64,000 nucleotides of DNA from Sphingobacterium sp. CZ-UAM (lineage in GTDB: Bacteria > Bacteroidota > Bacteroidia > Sphingobacteriales > Sphingobacteriaceae), in the NCBI RefSeq assembly GCF_002000245.1, contig NZ_MTCM01000009.1:86274-150273 (forward strand). Direction: 5' to 3'. The number at the start of each line of letters is the position of its first letter. Within the stretch, counting starts at the first letter, position 1. Below the pieces are notes generated by a model. The model had not been told where the DNA came from and did no database searches. It saw nothing but the letters and a program-made list of their open reading frames with translations. Position numbers and translations under genes: made by a program. Below, piece after piece: positions 18,777 through 26,280 of this stretch.

Positions 18777-18920
18777 ATGTTATTTTTGTGAAATAATGTT
18801 AAACTTCGAAGGACAAAATTAGTCAAAAAACAAATAGAAAATATGTTAAATATCGTTATCTATTAAAGAAATAATATTGACTCATTTTGTTTCGTTTATA
18901 GTAGAGCAAATAATTATTCA

Positions 18921-19721
18921 ATGAAATCAGATTTAAGAATTAGAAAATGGTGTAGCATCGTGTTTGCTACTTTGGGATTTTTTTTATTGAATTCTTTCAA
19001 ATTAAACAACGGTCAACCCCAACCACCCGACTATCAGATTAAAACTATTGTTATAGACGCAGGGCATGGTGGGAGAGATACCGGTGCGCAGGGACGTCGA
19101 TCCCTAGAGAAGAATGTCGCTTTGGATGTTGCGCTAAAGCTCGGGCGACAAATTCAAAAAGATATTCCGGGAATCAAGATCATTTATACACGAACTACCG
19201 ACGAATTCGTGGAATTGTATAAACGTATTCGTTTAGCGAATGCGAATAAAGCGGATTTATTTATTTCCATTCACTGTAATTCAGGTGGATCCAGTGCGCA
19301 TGGTACAGAAAGCTTGGTGTCTGGTTCACATCGTTTAGGGCAACAGGATGCTGCTGTGCGCGAGAATGCATCGTTATTACTCGAATCAAATTACAAAGAA
19401 AATTATCAGGGATTTGACCCTAAAGACCCTGAAAGTGCAATTATTTTTTCCTTGATGAAAAACAGATTCCGTGAAAAAAGCATCCGTTTGGCACAGATGA
19501 TCGAAGGGGAGTATGTGAAAGCTGGAAGACATAGCCGCGGGTTTTGGGAAAAAGGTTTAGCAGTATTAGCAGAGGCAGGGATGCCCGCTGTTCTGACAGA
19601 AATCGGATTTATCAGTAATCGGGAAGAGGAAAGCTACCTACTATCAGATGAGGGGCAACAAGAAATTGTCAATAATCTGGTTTCAGCTTTAAAAATCTAT
19701 AAAAATTCTGTTGAACGCTAA
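18921..19721 (+). CDS. N-acetylmuramoyl-L-alanine amidase
   Basis: The zinc amidase cleaves the bond between MurNAc and the stem peptide during wall remodelling and cell separation. Amidase_3 motifs are present in order: VIDAGHGGRDTGAQG (zinc His), EKNVALDVALKLG (zinc Glu region), FISIHCN (zinc His) and VLTEIGFISN (catalytic Glu). An N-terminal hydrophobic stretch (about residues 12-24) should be a signal peptide or anchor. There is no LysM, SPOR or AMIN domain, so it is a minimal amidase of 266 residues. Divergent from lptD over 144 bp; mlaD follows after 64 bp on the same strand. Confidence 0.93.
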   Translation: MKSDLRIRKWCSIVFATLGFFLLNSFKLNNGQPQPPDYQIKTIVIDAGHGGRDTGAQGRRSLEKNVALDVALKLGRQIQKDIPGIKIIYTRTTDEFVELYKRIRLANANKADLFISIHCNSGGSSAHGTESLVSGSHRLGQQDAAVRENASLLLESNYKENYQGFDPKDPESAIIFSLMKNRFREKSIRLAQMIEGEYVKAGRHSRGFWEKGLAVLAEAGMPAVLTEIGFISNREEESYLLSDEGQQEIVNNLVSALKIYKNSVER

Positions 19722-19785
19722 ACAGATTTGCTTTTATGCTGTTTTAAAGTTATATTAATGATGCACATTACAAAAAGAAAGATTT

Positions 19786-20733
19786 GTGAAAATATCAAAT
19801 GAAACCAAAGTCGGCATATTAGCAACAGTTGCGATCGCGCTATTATTTATAGGGTATAGTTTTCTAAAGGGAAACGACGTTTTCAGTAGCGATAATACAT
19901 TTTATACCACTTATCCCACAGTGGACGGATTGACTCCTTCGAAGCCTGTTTTAGTTAATGGTTATCAGATTGGACGAGTGTCAAAGATGATCTTACAGCC
20001 AGATGGTAAAATAAAAACAGAATTTAAGATCCATTCCCATTATAATATTCCTAAAAACACTATTGCCCGTATTTCCAGTACAGATTTGCTGGGGGGCAAG
20101 GCAATTGTTTTTGATATGGGAAATAGTACAGAAATGGCCAAAGATGGTGATTTTCTAAATTCAGGCATTCAACCGAATATCATGGATAAAGTTGAGCCCA
20201 TTCAGAAACGCATTGAAACAATTACAATCAAATTGGATTCTACATTGTCAGTAGTTAACGCCGTGTTAGATAAGCAATTCCAAGACGATTTTAAGAATAG
20301 TATTCATAGTATTTCTACGTCTCTGAAAAATGTGGAGGGAATTACAAAAGATGTAGAGGGACTTGTTGGAACCGAAAAGGGAAGACTAAATAGAATTATG
20401 GCCAATCTGGAATCGATCACGTCCAATTTTTCACAAAATGGTGAGAAAATCAATGCAATAATGGCTAACCTGAACAATATAACGGATAAAGCGGCGAGAC
20501 TGGATTTTGAACAAACCATGAACAAGGTAAATACCGCGATGTCCGATTTCCAGCATATTACAAACAAGATCAATAGTGGCAAAGGTTCAATTGGTTTATT
20601 GCTTAATGATGAAGAATTATACCATAATCTGAACAGTGCGTCTAAAGAAATGGATAATCTGATGAAGGATGTTAAGGAGAAACCGGGGAAATATATCAAG
20701 CTTTCTATTTTCGGAAAAAAAAGTGAAAACTAG
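19786..20733 (+). CDS. mlaD: MlaD/MCE-domain lipid-transport protein
   Basis: This is the periplasmic lipid-binding part of an Mla-type ABC transporter that keeps outer-membrane lipid asymmetry. The start is GTG (GTG AAA ATA TCA AAT), giving MKISNETKVGILATVAIALLFIG, the typical N-terminal anchor helix. The MCE domain runs from about residue 40 to 118 (GLTPSKPVLVNGYQIGRVSKM, ARISSTDLLGGKAIVFDMG). A long helical tail (130-300) with NITDKAARL and KGSIGLLLNDEELYHNL resembles the barrel-forming helices of MCE proteins. The permease and ATPase genes (mlaE, mlaF) are not adjacent. A strong terminator follows. Confidence 0.9.
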   Translation: MKISNETKVGILATVAIALLFIGYSFLKGNDVFSSDNTFYTTYPTVDGLTPSKPVLVNGYQIGRVSKMILQPDGKIKTEFKIHSHYNIPKNTIARISSTDLLGGKAIVFDMGNSTEMAKDGDFLNSGIQPNIMDKVEPIQKRIETITIKLDSTLSVVNAVLDKQFQDDFKNSIHSISTSLKNVEGITKDVEGLVGTEKGRLNRIMANLESITSNFSQNGEKINAIMANLNNITDKAARLDFEQTMNKVNTAMSDFQHITNKINSGKGSIGLLLNDEELYHNLNSASKEMDNLMKDVKEKPGKYIKLSIFGKKSEN

Positions 20734-20760
20734 ATTTTTTGACAGATATCCAGCTTTATA

Positions 20761-20799
20761 AAAAAAACACCGGCTATGTTTATAGCCGGTGTTTTTTTA
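20761..20799. terminator. Bidirectional terminator between mlaD and S9 peptidase
   Basis: ACACCGGCTAT and ATAGCCGGTGT form an 11-bp stem with a GTTT loop, extended by paired A and T runs of seven. The T run on the right merges with the stop codon of the S9 peptidase (20797-20799), so it serves both convergent genes. Confidence 0.92.
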
Positions 20800-22878
20800 T
20801 AAGGTTTCCTTAAGCCATGTAAAGAATTCTCTTTGCCAGACCTGAGCATTGTGTCCTGATAGTACCCAATGGTTTTCATCAGGGAGATAAACAAGTCTGC
20901 TCTTTATTTTTTTCAACTGAGCAAGTTGAAAGGCTGCTAAACCCTGTCCTATTGGAACACGGTAATCTTTTCCGCCTTGAAAAATCAGAATAGGCGTATG
21001 CCAGTTGTTTGCTTTTTCAATCGGATTAAACTGCGTATAGGATTTTTCGTTTTTGCTATCCCAATAGGCACCGCCCAATTCATGATTGGCAAAGAACAGT
21101 TCTTCCGTCGTGCCATACCAACTTCTCATATCGAATAAGCCGTTATGTGCAATGAATGTTTTGAAGCGATTTTGATGTACTCCGGCTAACTGGTAAACGG
21201 AATAACCACCATAACTTGCGCCAATTGCTGCTCTACGCGCTGTATCTACATATGTTTCTTTTGATATGTCATCTATAGCAGATAAATAGTCTCTGATCGG
21301 CTGTCCGCCCCAATCCTGGGAAATCGCTTCATTCCATTTTACTCCCCAACCTGGCATACCTCTACGATTTGGCGCGATAACAATGTATCCTTGTGAGGCA
21401 ATTAATTGCAGGTTCCAACGGAAAGAATAAAATTGCGTGAGCGCAGATTGAGGACCGCCTTCACAGTAGAGTATAGTGGGGTATTTTTTTGCGGGATCAA
21501 AATTTGGGGGGTAAATTACCCACGAAAATAAATCAGCTCCGTCGGAGGCTTTTGTAATACGTCTTTCAATTTTGTTTTCCGCAATTGCAGCATACTTGTC
21601 GTCATTGACCTTGGTGACTGCGGTCAAAGATTTGTTTTTGAGATCAAAGCTAAAGACTTCGGTCGCACGTGTGAATTTGGTCAAAGTAACAATCAGCTTA
21701 TCTCCGGTTTGACCAACAATCCCCGTAATATCAAAGTCTCCTGTTGAAATTTGTTGGATCTTTGGAAGGCTTTTCGACTTTATATTCGAAGGGACTTCTA
21801 ATTCAAATAACTGCACAGTGCCTTTAGTGGCAGCGGTAAAGTATATTTTGCGATTATCATTGCTCCAGATAAAACTGTTGACGGTACCATCCCAGTGTGC
21901 TGTTAAATTTAATCGGATTGAACTGGTTTTATCAAATAGGATGATGTCGTTTTTGTCAGACTCATAACCATCGGTTTTCATACTGAGCCAAGTTAAACTT
22001 TTACCATCTGGAGAATAAGCTGGTGCAATGTCATAGCCGTTCATGCCTTCCGTTAGATTAGTGGTTGTACCAGAAGACAATTCATAACGATAAATATCTG
22101 TGTTGGTACTCACGGCATAATCTGTCCCGAATTTTTTCTTGCAAACATATAACACGGCTTTGCTGTCGGGTGACCAAATGAAATCTTCTGCGCCACCGAA
22201 AGGAGCCTGTGGACTATAATAGGGTTGATCCTTCAGTAAATCAATAGGCTCTCCTATTTTTCCATTGCTATAGCTAGCAACAAAGGGATGATTAAATTTT
22301 CCATCGTTGAATGTGTCCCAATGTCTGTAATCCAAGTTGTCATAAATATAAGCATCTGATTTCGACAGTTCCGGATATTTATCAGTACTGTGGTATTTTT
22401 TGATTAATACAGCTTGGCTAAAAAGAATATACTTTCCATCTGGCGAAAATATAACATTTTCAAGGGACATTTCACCAGATGTCAGCTGAGTTGCCTCCCC
22501 CTTTGTCAGATTTTTTTTCCACAAATGGCCTTTCGATAGATATATAACATCGCCATTTTGTTCGATCTGGATTACAGCTTCGCCTCCTTTTTGATCCGTA
22601 AATTGACCACCGGCACCATTGGCCAATGAAATGGTATAAAGATTCTTCTCACTCGTATTGCTTTCTAAGTTGTAATTGGAAACACCGTACAGCAATGTCT
22701 TACCATCTGAAGAAAGTCCTTCAGCTGATACACGTCCGAGATCCCAAAGTGCGCTGGGGCTAATAGGTTGTGGTGTTTCAGTAACCGTCTTTAAACCGGA
22801 TTTTCCACCTTTGCTTTCTTGCGCATTGCTGAGGTTGCATGCCATAATCGCTAATGTAATTATTGTAAGTTTTTTCAT
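20797..22878 (-). CDS. S9 family serine peptidase (dipeptidyl/acylaminoacyl peptidase type)
   Basis: The exported peptidase has an N-terminal seven-bladed propeller with several WD40-like/TolB-like repeats (SPDGKYILFSQ, SPDSKAVLYVCKK, SPDGKSLTWLS) and a C-terminal alpha/beta hydrolase. The catalytic triad is visible: Ser555 in GASYGGYS, Asp638 in GGKDYRVP and His670 in ENHW. Signal peptide MKKLTIITLAIMACNLSNAQ begins at the ATG at 22878; an in-frame TTG at 22905 would add nine residues and is less likely. It probably frees small peptides in the periplasm. A Cys at position 14 is followed by Asn and is not in a good lipobox. Monocistronic. Confidence 0.92.
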   Translation of the reverse strand: MKKLTIITLAIMACNLSNAQESKGGKSGLKTVTETPQPISPSALWDLGRVSAEGLSSDGKTLLYGVSNYNLESNTSEKNLYTISLANGAGGQFTDQKGGEAVIQIEQNGDVIYLSKGHLWKKNLTKGEATQLTSGEMSLENVIFSPDGKYILFSQAVLIKKYHSTDKYPELSKSDAYIYDNLDYRHWDTFNDGKFNHPFVASYSNGKIGEPIDLLKDQPYYSPQAPFGGAEDFIWSPDSKAVLYVCKKKFGTDYAVSTNTDIYRYELSSGTTTNLTEGMNGYDIAPAYSPDGKSLTWLSMKTDGYESDKNDIILFDKTSSIRLNLTAHWDGTVNSFIWSNDNRKIYFTAATKGTVQLFELEVPSNIKSKSLPKIQQISTGDFDITGIVGQTGDKLIVTLTKFTRATEVFSFDLKNKSLTAVTKVNDDKYAAIAENKIERRITKASDGADLFSWVIYPPNFDPAKKYPTILYCEGGPQSALTQFYSFRWNLQLIASQGYIVIAPNRRGMPGWGVKWNEAISQDWGGQPIRDYLSAIDDISKETYVDTARRAAIGASYGGYSVYQLAGVHQNRFKTFIAHNGLFDMRSWYGTTEELFFANHELGGAYWDSKNEKSYTQFNPIEKANNWHTPILIFQGGKDYRVPIGQGLAAFQLAQLKKIKSRLVYLPDENHWVLSGHNAQVWQREFFTWLKETL

Positions 22879-22941
22879 ATATATTGCTGAAAAATGTCCT
22901 CGCAAGTTACATATTTTGCCACTAAAAGCTAAGCAAAGGAT

Positions 22942-22983
22942 AAAAATAGCCGTCTTATTTGGTAAAAAGACGGCTATTTATTT
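22942..22983 (-). terminator. Terminator after the creD group
   Basis: AAATAGCCGTCTT and AAGACGGCTATTT form a 13-bp perfect stem with a ten-base loop. On the minus strand it follows the creD stop by some 60 bp and is followed by U-rich sequence (TTTTATCC). Confidence 0.8.
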
Positions 22984-23043
22984 GAATAAGTTTATTTCTT
23001 GAGCAATATGTTGATAATTACCCAATAGATTTTGAGATGTTGT

Positions 23044-24528
23044 TTATTGATCAGCATGGTTATTATCAAATTGATACCAATTTATTTTTGTGGAAACGCG
23101 CATCAGGATTGCCAAAATAATAAAGATACCGATCGTTCCGGCGATAAGTGAATAATCTCTAAGTTGCATGAGCACGTAGATAAATACATAGAATGTGCCT
23201 AAAATAGATCCAAGCAAAAGCGCAGATTTAAAATCTTTTGTAATCGCCTTAATAAAACTTCCAATGAGAACAACTGTGGCAACTGAAGCAATTAGATAAG
23301 CGGGGTTAAAACCGATATGTTCTGATAGTGCTAATAGAAGGGTATAAAAGAGTACCATGGCCGCTCCGATCAATACATACTGGATGATATGGATTCTTTT
23401 TTTCTTGATGATTTCGGTGAATAGGAGTGATGTGAAGGTCAAGAGGATGATCAAAATGCCATATTTGGCTACCCGAGTCGTTTTTTGGTAGTTATTGACG
23501 TCTGGCAGAAAATTTATAGTAATCATATCTGAATTGAGCAACATGTCACTGGGTACTTTTGTGTCGGCGGCGGTAGCTGCTGTGGGCTGAGGGACCTCAA
23601 CTTCATCGGTCACAATGCTCTTATTTTTTTCAAAAATATAGATCGGGTAGATATCTCCTGACCATTGCTGGGGCAATTTGCGACTAAACGACGGGATCTC
23701 CCAGGATGCCGAAAAATTGCTGTTACTGACGGAGCGTTTGCTTGGTAAGAACGCTCCAGTGAAACTCGGGTTAGCCCAATTTCCTTTTGCAGCAATATTT
23801 GTTTGGTCACCCAATGGGACAAAATTGAGGGATTTTGAGCCTTTTAAATCAAGTGTGATTTTGAAATGGCTCTCACTTTGGGGATTGATGGCGATAGGGC
23901 AGACCAAATTCTGATTAAATAGTTTGAGATTGTTAAAATCTGGATCGAATGTTGACTCCAGGTCATTCCATTTGAGCGAAGGGCGTTTGCCTAATCCCTT
24001 AAAATCTTGTATACCAAACACCAATCTACTTCCTTTCCAGTCAATCTTTTCGATTGGAATTTCCAACTTTGTTAGATCGATTTTATTAAAGCTGCCCTCT
24101 ATCAAAATGTGGCTATTATATACGACTGTGTTGTATATTCCTCTGGAAAGATGCTGCGGACTGATATCCGTGCTGATATTGGAACTTTGGGGCAGGATAA
24201 ATATCCATTTTGTCTGTTTATATTCCAATGTTGCTGGACTTTTACTTTTTTCAGCTTGCTTCTGAACAATTTCGTTGTATGGAATTGCGATGACTGGGCC
24301 GGAAATAACTTGTTCCTGCCCCCAATTGAGTGCGATACCATCAGATACACTTTGTTCACGAGTTTTACGCTCTTGGATCAAATCACTAATCATTGCAAGT
24401 GGTATGAGCAGGAGCAGTGAAAGAAATAGGATGACAAATAATTTTAGGACAGTTGAGTTGCTAATTTTGTCAAAAAGCGAATGCTGCTCTGTGGCAAATG
24501 CGCTTTTAGTTAGATTATGGTTTTCCAT
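23044..24528 (-). CDS. creD: CreD-family inner-membrane protein
   Basis: CreD is an inner-membrane protein of the Cre stress regulon in E. coli; its overproduction changes envelope properties and colicin tolerance, and its molecular role is unknown. The protein has one N-terminal helix (LFVILFLSLLLLIPLAMI), a conserved family opening (ERKTREQSVSDGIALNWGQEQVISGPVIAIPYNE), a periplasmic beta-rich domain to about residue 340, and five or six C-terminal helices. The 494-residue length is slightly over the E. coli size. It lies 4 bp after the Coq4-like gene and so is translated from the same message. No CreBC two-component genes are nearby; control seems to come instead from the winged-helix regulator upstream. 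Confidence 0.9.
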   Translation of the reverse strand: MENHNLTKSAFATEQHSLFDKISNSTVLKLFVILFLSLLLLIPLAMISDLIQERKTREQSVSDGIALNWGQEQVISGPVIAIPYNEIVQKQAEKSKSPATLEYKQTKWIFILPQSSNISTDISPQHLSRGIYNTVVYNSHILIEGSFNKIDLTKLEIPIEKIDWKGSRLVFGIQDFKGLGKRPSLKWNDLESTFDPDFNNLKLFNQNLVCPIAINPQSESHFKITLDLKGSKSLNFVPLGDQTNIAAKGNWANPSFTGAFLPSKRSVSNSNFSASWEIPSFSRKLPQQWSGDIYPIYIFEKNKSIVTDEVEVPQPTAATAADTKVPSDMLLNSDMITINFLPDVNNYQKTTRVAKYGILIILLTFTSLLFTEIIKKKRIHIIQYVLIGAAMVLFYTLLLALSEHIGFNPAYLIASVATVVLIGSFIKAITKDFKSALLLGSILGTFYVFIYVLMQLRDYSLIAGTIGIFIILAILMRVSTKINWYQFDNNHADQ

Positions 24529-24532
24529 GATT

Positions 24533-25024
24533 TTATTTGTTTAAGTCTAGTTGAATATTTTTACTATATAATGCAATTTGGAGTTCGGTTAGCTGATAAT
24601 GAAGTATCTCTTTGAATTCTATATGATAAAACTTTTGCAGGGATCGACCTTTTTGGAACGTTTTCTTATAATATTTAAAATGTTCTGGAAAAAGGATACC
24701 GCCAATAGCAATCATGCCCAATAAATAGAGGCTGATTTTACCGTTGCCCAACAAAAGGTACTGCATGGCTATTTCATCCTGGATTTCAGTTCCTGTTTCC
24801 GTTATAATATGGAACACATCGTGATTTTCCAATTTTGGCATGACATCAAACCCCTTATTCGCATAAAACAGGCCTAAACTATGGCCAACACTCCCGATGG
24901 GGTAGGTCAAAAATTCCTCCTTAGTGATTCCCCATGCTTTCTTGTTCCATTTGAAAATATCTGCATACAATTTGGAAGACCAGTTGTAGAGATGGAGCAT
25001 GAGTTTTAATCGAATTCCTTTCAT
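24533..25024 (-). CDS. Coq4-like helical protein
   Basis: The 163-residue protein carries HDVFH (68-72) followed after exactly eleven residues by Glu84, the HDxxH-x11-E metal-binding signature of Coq4, an organising and hydroxylase factor of ubiquinone synthesis. The flanking LENHDVFHIITETGTEIQDEIAMQYLLLGNG also resembles Coq4-type proteins of Bacteroidota. A hydrophobic helix at about 95-110 (ISLYLLGMIAIGGILF) could lie in the membrane. Bacteroidota use menaquinone, so a ubiquinone role is unlikely; a lipid- or quinone-related job is a guess. It starts 19 bp after a palindrome identical in both arms to the one before the first gene of the group, and creD follows within 4 bp. Confidence 0.65.
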   Translation of the reverse strand: MKGIRLKLMLHLYNWSSKLYADIFKWNKKAWGITKEEFLTYPIGSVGHSLGLFYANKGFDVMPKLENHDVFHIITETGTEIQDEIAMQYLLLGNGKISLYLLGMIAIGGILFPEHFKYYKKTFQKGRSLQKFYHIEFKEILHYQLTELQIALYSKNIQLDLNK

Positions 25025-25043
25025 TTTTTTCTTGTTTTAAAAG

Positions 25044-25062
25044 TACTTTGGTTTTCAAAGTA
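25044..25062. promoter_or_regulatory. Palindromic operator before the Coq4-like gene
   Basis: TACTTTG-GTTTT-CAAAGTA is a 7-bp inverted repeat with a 5-bp spacer. It sits in the 52-bp gap between the regulator stop and the Coq4-like start, and the same arms recur at 25987-26005. The half-site also resembles the Bacteroidota -7 element (TAnnTTTG), so binding would overlap the promoter. Assignment to the adjacent winged-helix protein is inference. Confidence 0.75.
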
Positions 25063-25076
25063 AATGGATAAAAAAA

Positions 25077-25379
25077 TTATTTATATTGTTGTTTTATTAA
25101 ATTTTCTAGTGCAACTAGGTGGTTTTCAAATGCTTTTAGTCCTTTAGATGTTCTTTTGTATTTGGTGTTGGGTTTTCGGTCGACGAAACTTTTTTCTACG
25201 ACGATATACTCTTCCTTTTCCAAAGTTTTGAGATTGGACGCTAGATTTCCATCTGTTACTTCCAATACTTCTTTGAGGGAATTGAAATCATATTCTTCAT
25301 TCACTGCAAGCACGCTCATAATTTGTAAGCGGACTCTATTCTCGAATACTTTGTCATATAAGGAAAGATCTAATTTCAC
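25077..25379 (-). CDS. Winged-helix transcriptional regulator, 100 aa
   Basis: A small DNA-binding protein of the MarR/PadR-like winged-helix type (PF13601-like). The body RVRLQIMSVLAVNEEYDFNSLKEVLEVTDGNLASNLKTLEKEEYIVVEKSF contains the helix-turn-helix (residues about 30-62), followed by the wing with KPNTKYKRTSKG. There is no ligand domain. The frame is open upstream, but the upstream part reads as a shadow of the previous gene. The true start is GTG at 25379, forming a 4-bp GTGA overlap with the stop of the membrane-protein gene, hence coupled translation. It most likely represses its own operon and the Coq4-like/creD pair through the two matching palindromes. Confidence 0.85.
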   Translation of the reverse strand: MKLDLSLYDKVFENRVRLQIMSVLAVNEEYDFNSLKEVLEVTDGNLASNLKTLEKEEYIVVEKSFVDRKPNTKYKRTSKGLKAFENHLVALENLIKQQYK

Positions 25380-25981
25380 GATTCGTACTTTTTGTAAACG
25401 ATAAAACCATAGATGATATGTAACACACCAAATCCTAATCCCCATAACATCAGTCCGTGGTCTGGAAGACACAATGCCATTAAGCCTAAGCATATTTCCA
25501 GTATGCCTAACCATTTTACCTCCGAGAAGGTATAGATACTACCGGCAGCTAGAGCCAGCCCATAGAAAATCAGCAGCATCCCAGCGATCAAAGGATAGTA
25601 ACCCTGAAAAAATAGGACTAATGCCAAAAAACCTCCAGCTATTAAAGGAATTGAAACTGCAAATAAAAGAGATTTGCTGGTAATGTTCCAAATAGACTGC
25701 TTATTTTTCTTTGCTTTCTTGCGAGCCATGATCCATCCTGTCAGCAGTGAGAGCGTGAGTATCAGTATAGCAACGATTAGAAATAGGGAGGGAACAGCCA
25801 GATGGAGTGACTCGATAGCGGTGTCGGGGCTAGTCGTCATATAGTAGCCCAGCGAAGTTCCTAATAATGCATAGCATCCGATAAGTACACCTGATAAGCC
25901 GCTTATTGAAACAAATTTGGAGGATTTTTCCATCAATAATCTGATCTCTCCAAGCTCTTTAAATAAATCTTTCTGTTCCAT
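25376..25981 (-). CDS. Multi-spanning membrane protein, 201 aa
   Basis: Function unknown. After a soluble N-terminus (MEQKDLFKELGEIRLLMEKSSKF) come about six hydrophobic helices, among them VLIGCYALLGTSLGYY, LFLIVAILILTLSLLTGWIMA and GFLALVLFF, and the protein ends in IIYGFIVYKKYES. The start is the ATG at 25981; the open frame further upstream is AT-rich non-coding DNA. Only 5 bp separate this ATG from the palindrome at 25987-26005, so the transcript has a very short leader. Genes of this type commonly stand just before a winged-helix regulator in Bacteroidota, suggesting the membrane protein senses a signal or modulates the regulator; that is inference. Confidence 0.8.
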   Translation of the reverse strand: MEQKDLFKELGEIRLLMEKSSKFVSISGLSGVLIGCYALLGTSLGYYMTTSPDTAIESLHLAVPSLFLIVAILILTLSLLTGWIMARKKAKKNKQSIWNITSKSLLFAVSIPLIAGGFLALVLFFQGYYPLIAGMLLIFYGLALAAGSIYTFSEVKWLGILEICLGLMALCLPDHGLMLWGLGFGVLHIIYGFIVYKKYES

Positions 25982-25986
25982 AAAAG

Positions 25987-26005
25987 TACTTTGATATTCA
26001 AAGTA
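25987..26005. promoter_or_regulatory. Palindromic operator before the membrane protein/regulator pair
   Basis: TACTTTG-ATATT-CAAAGTA has the same arms and spacing as the site at 25044-25062. Outside the repeat the two sites also share AAAAG on the left and AATG on the right. It ends 5 bp from the ATG of the first gene, a position suited to autorepression. Confidence 0.75.
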
Positions 26006-26076
26006 AATGAATAATAATGAATTATGCAAGAGGTAGAATGAATATTGAAAAAAAATAAAAAAAAGAGTGAAAAATA

Positions 26077-26108
26077 CTTGCAAGATATAGGTTTGGTTTC
26101 TATCTTTG
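26077..26108 (+). promoter_or_regulatory. Bacteroidota-type promoter of tRNA-Leu
   Basis: CTTG at 26077-26080 and TATCTTTG at 26101-26108 are separated by 20 bp, matching the -33 TTTG and -7 TAnnTTTG pattern of the phylum's main sigma factor. The tRNA begins 22 bp after the -7 box. Confidence 0.7.
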
Positions 26109-26130
26109 TGGCATCAAAAGAAATCCTAAT

Positions 26131-26212
26131 GCGGAAGTGGCGTAATTGGTAGCCGCACCAGACTTAGGATCTGGCGCCGCAAGGCGTGGGGGTTCGAGTC
26201 CCTTCTTCCGCA
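26131..26212 (+). tRNA. tRNA-Leu (anticodon TAG)
   Basis: The acceptor arms GCGGAAG and CTTCCGC pair over seven bases with A as discriminator. The anticodon stem CCAGA/TCTGG encloses CTTAGGA with anticodon TAG, which reads CUA/CUG codons. A long variable arm (CGCCGCAAGGCG) marks a class II tRNA, as expected for leucine, and the T arm has GGTTCGAGTCC. No CCA is encoded. A terminator follows 8 bp later. Confidence 0.97.
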
Positions 26213-26219
26213 CTTGATG

Positions 26220-26254
26220 TCCTCCCGAACTTAAAACCTCGGGAGGATTTTTTT
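26220..26254 (+). terminator. Terminator after tRNA-Leu
   Basis: TCCTCCCGA and TCGGGAGGA form a 9-bp GC-rich stem, followed by seven T. It sits only 27 bp before the trigger factor start. Confidence 0.88.
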
Positions 26255-26280
26255 ATGAATGCGATATAGCTAAAAAGAGT

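Noticed and set aside
25380..25514. N-terminal extension of the winged-helix regulator
   Set aside because: It lies wholly within the upstream membrane-protein gene in another frame; GTG at 25379 gives a coupled start and a clean domain.
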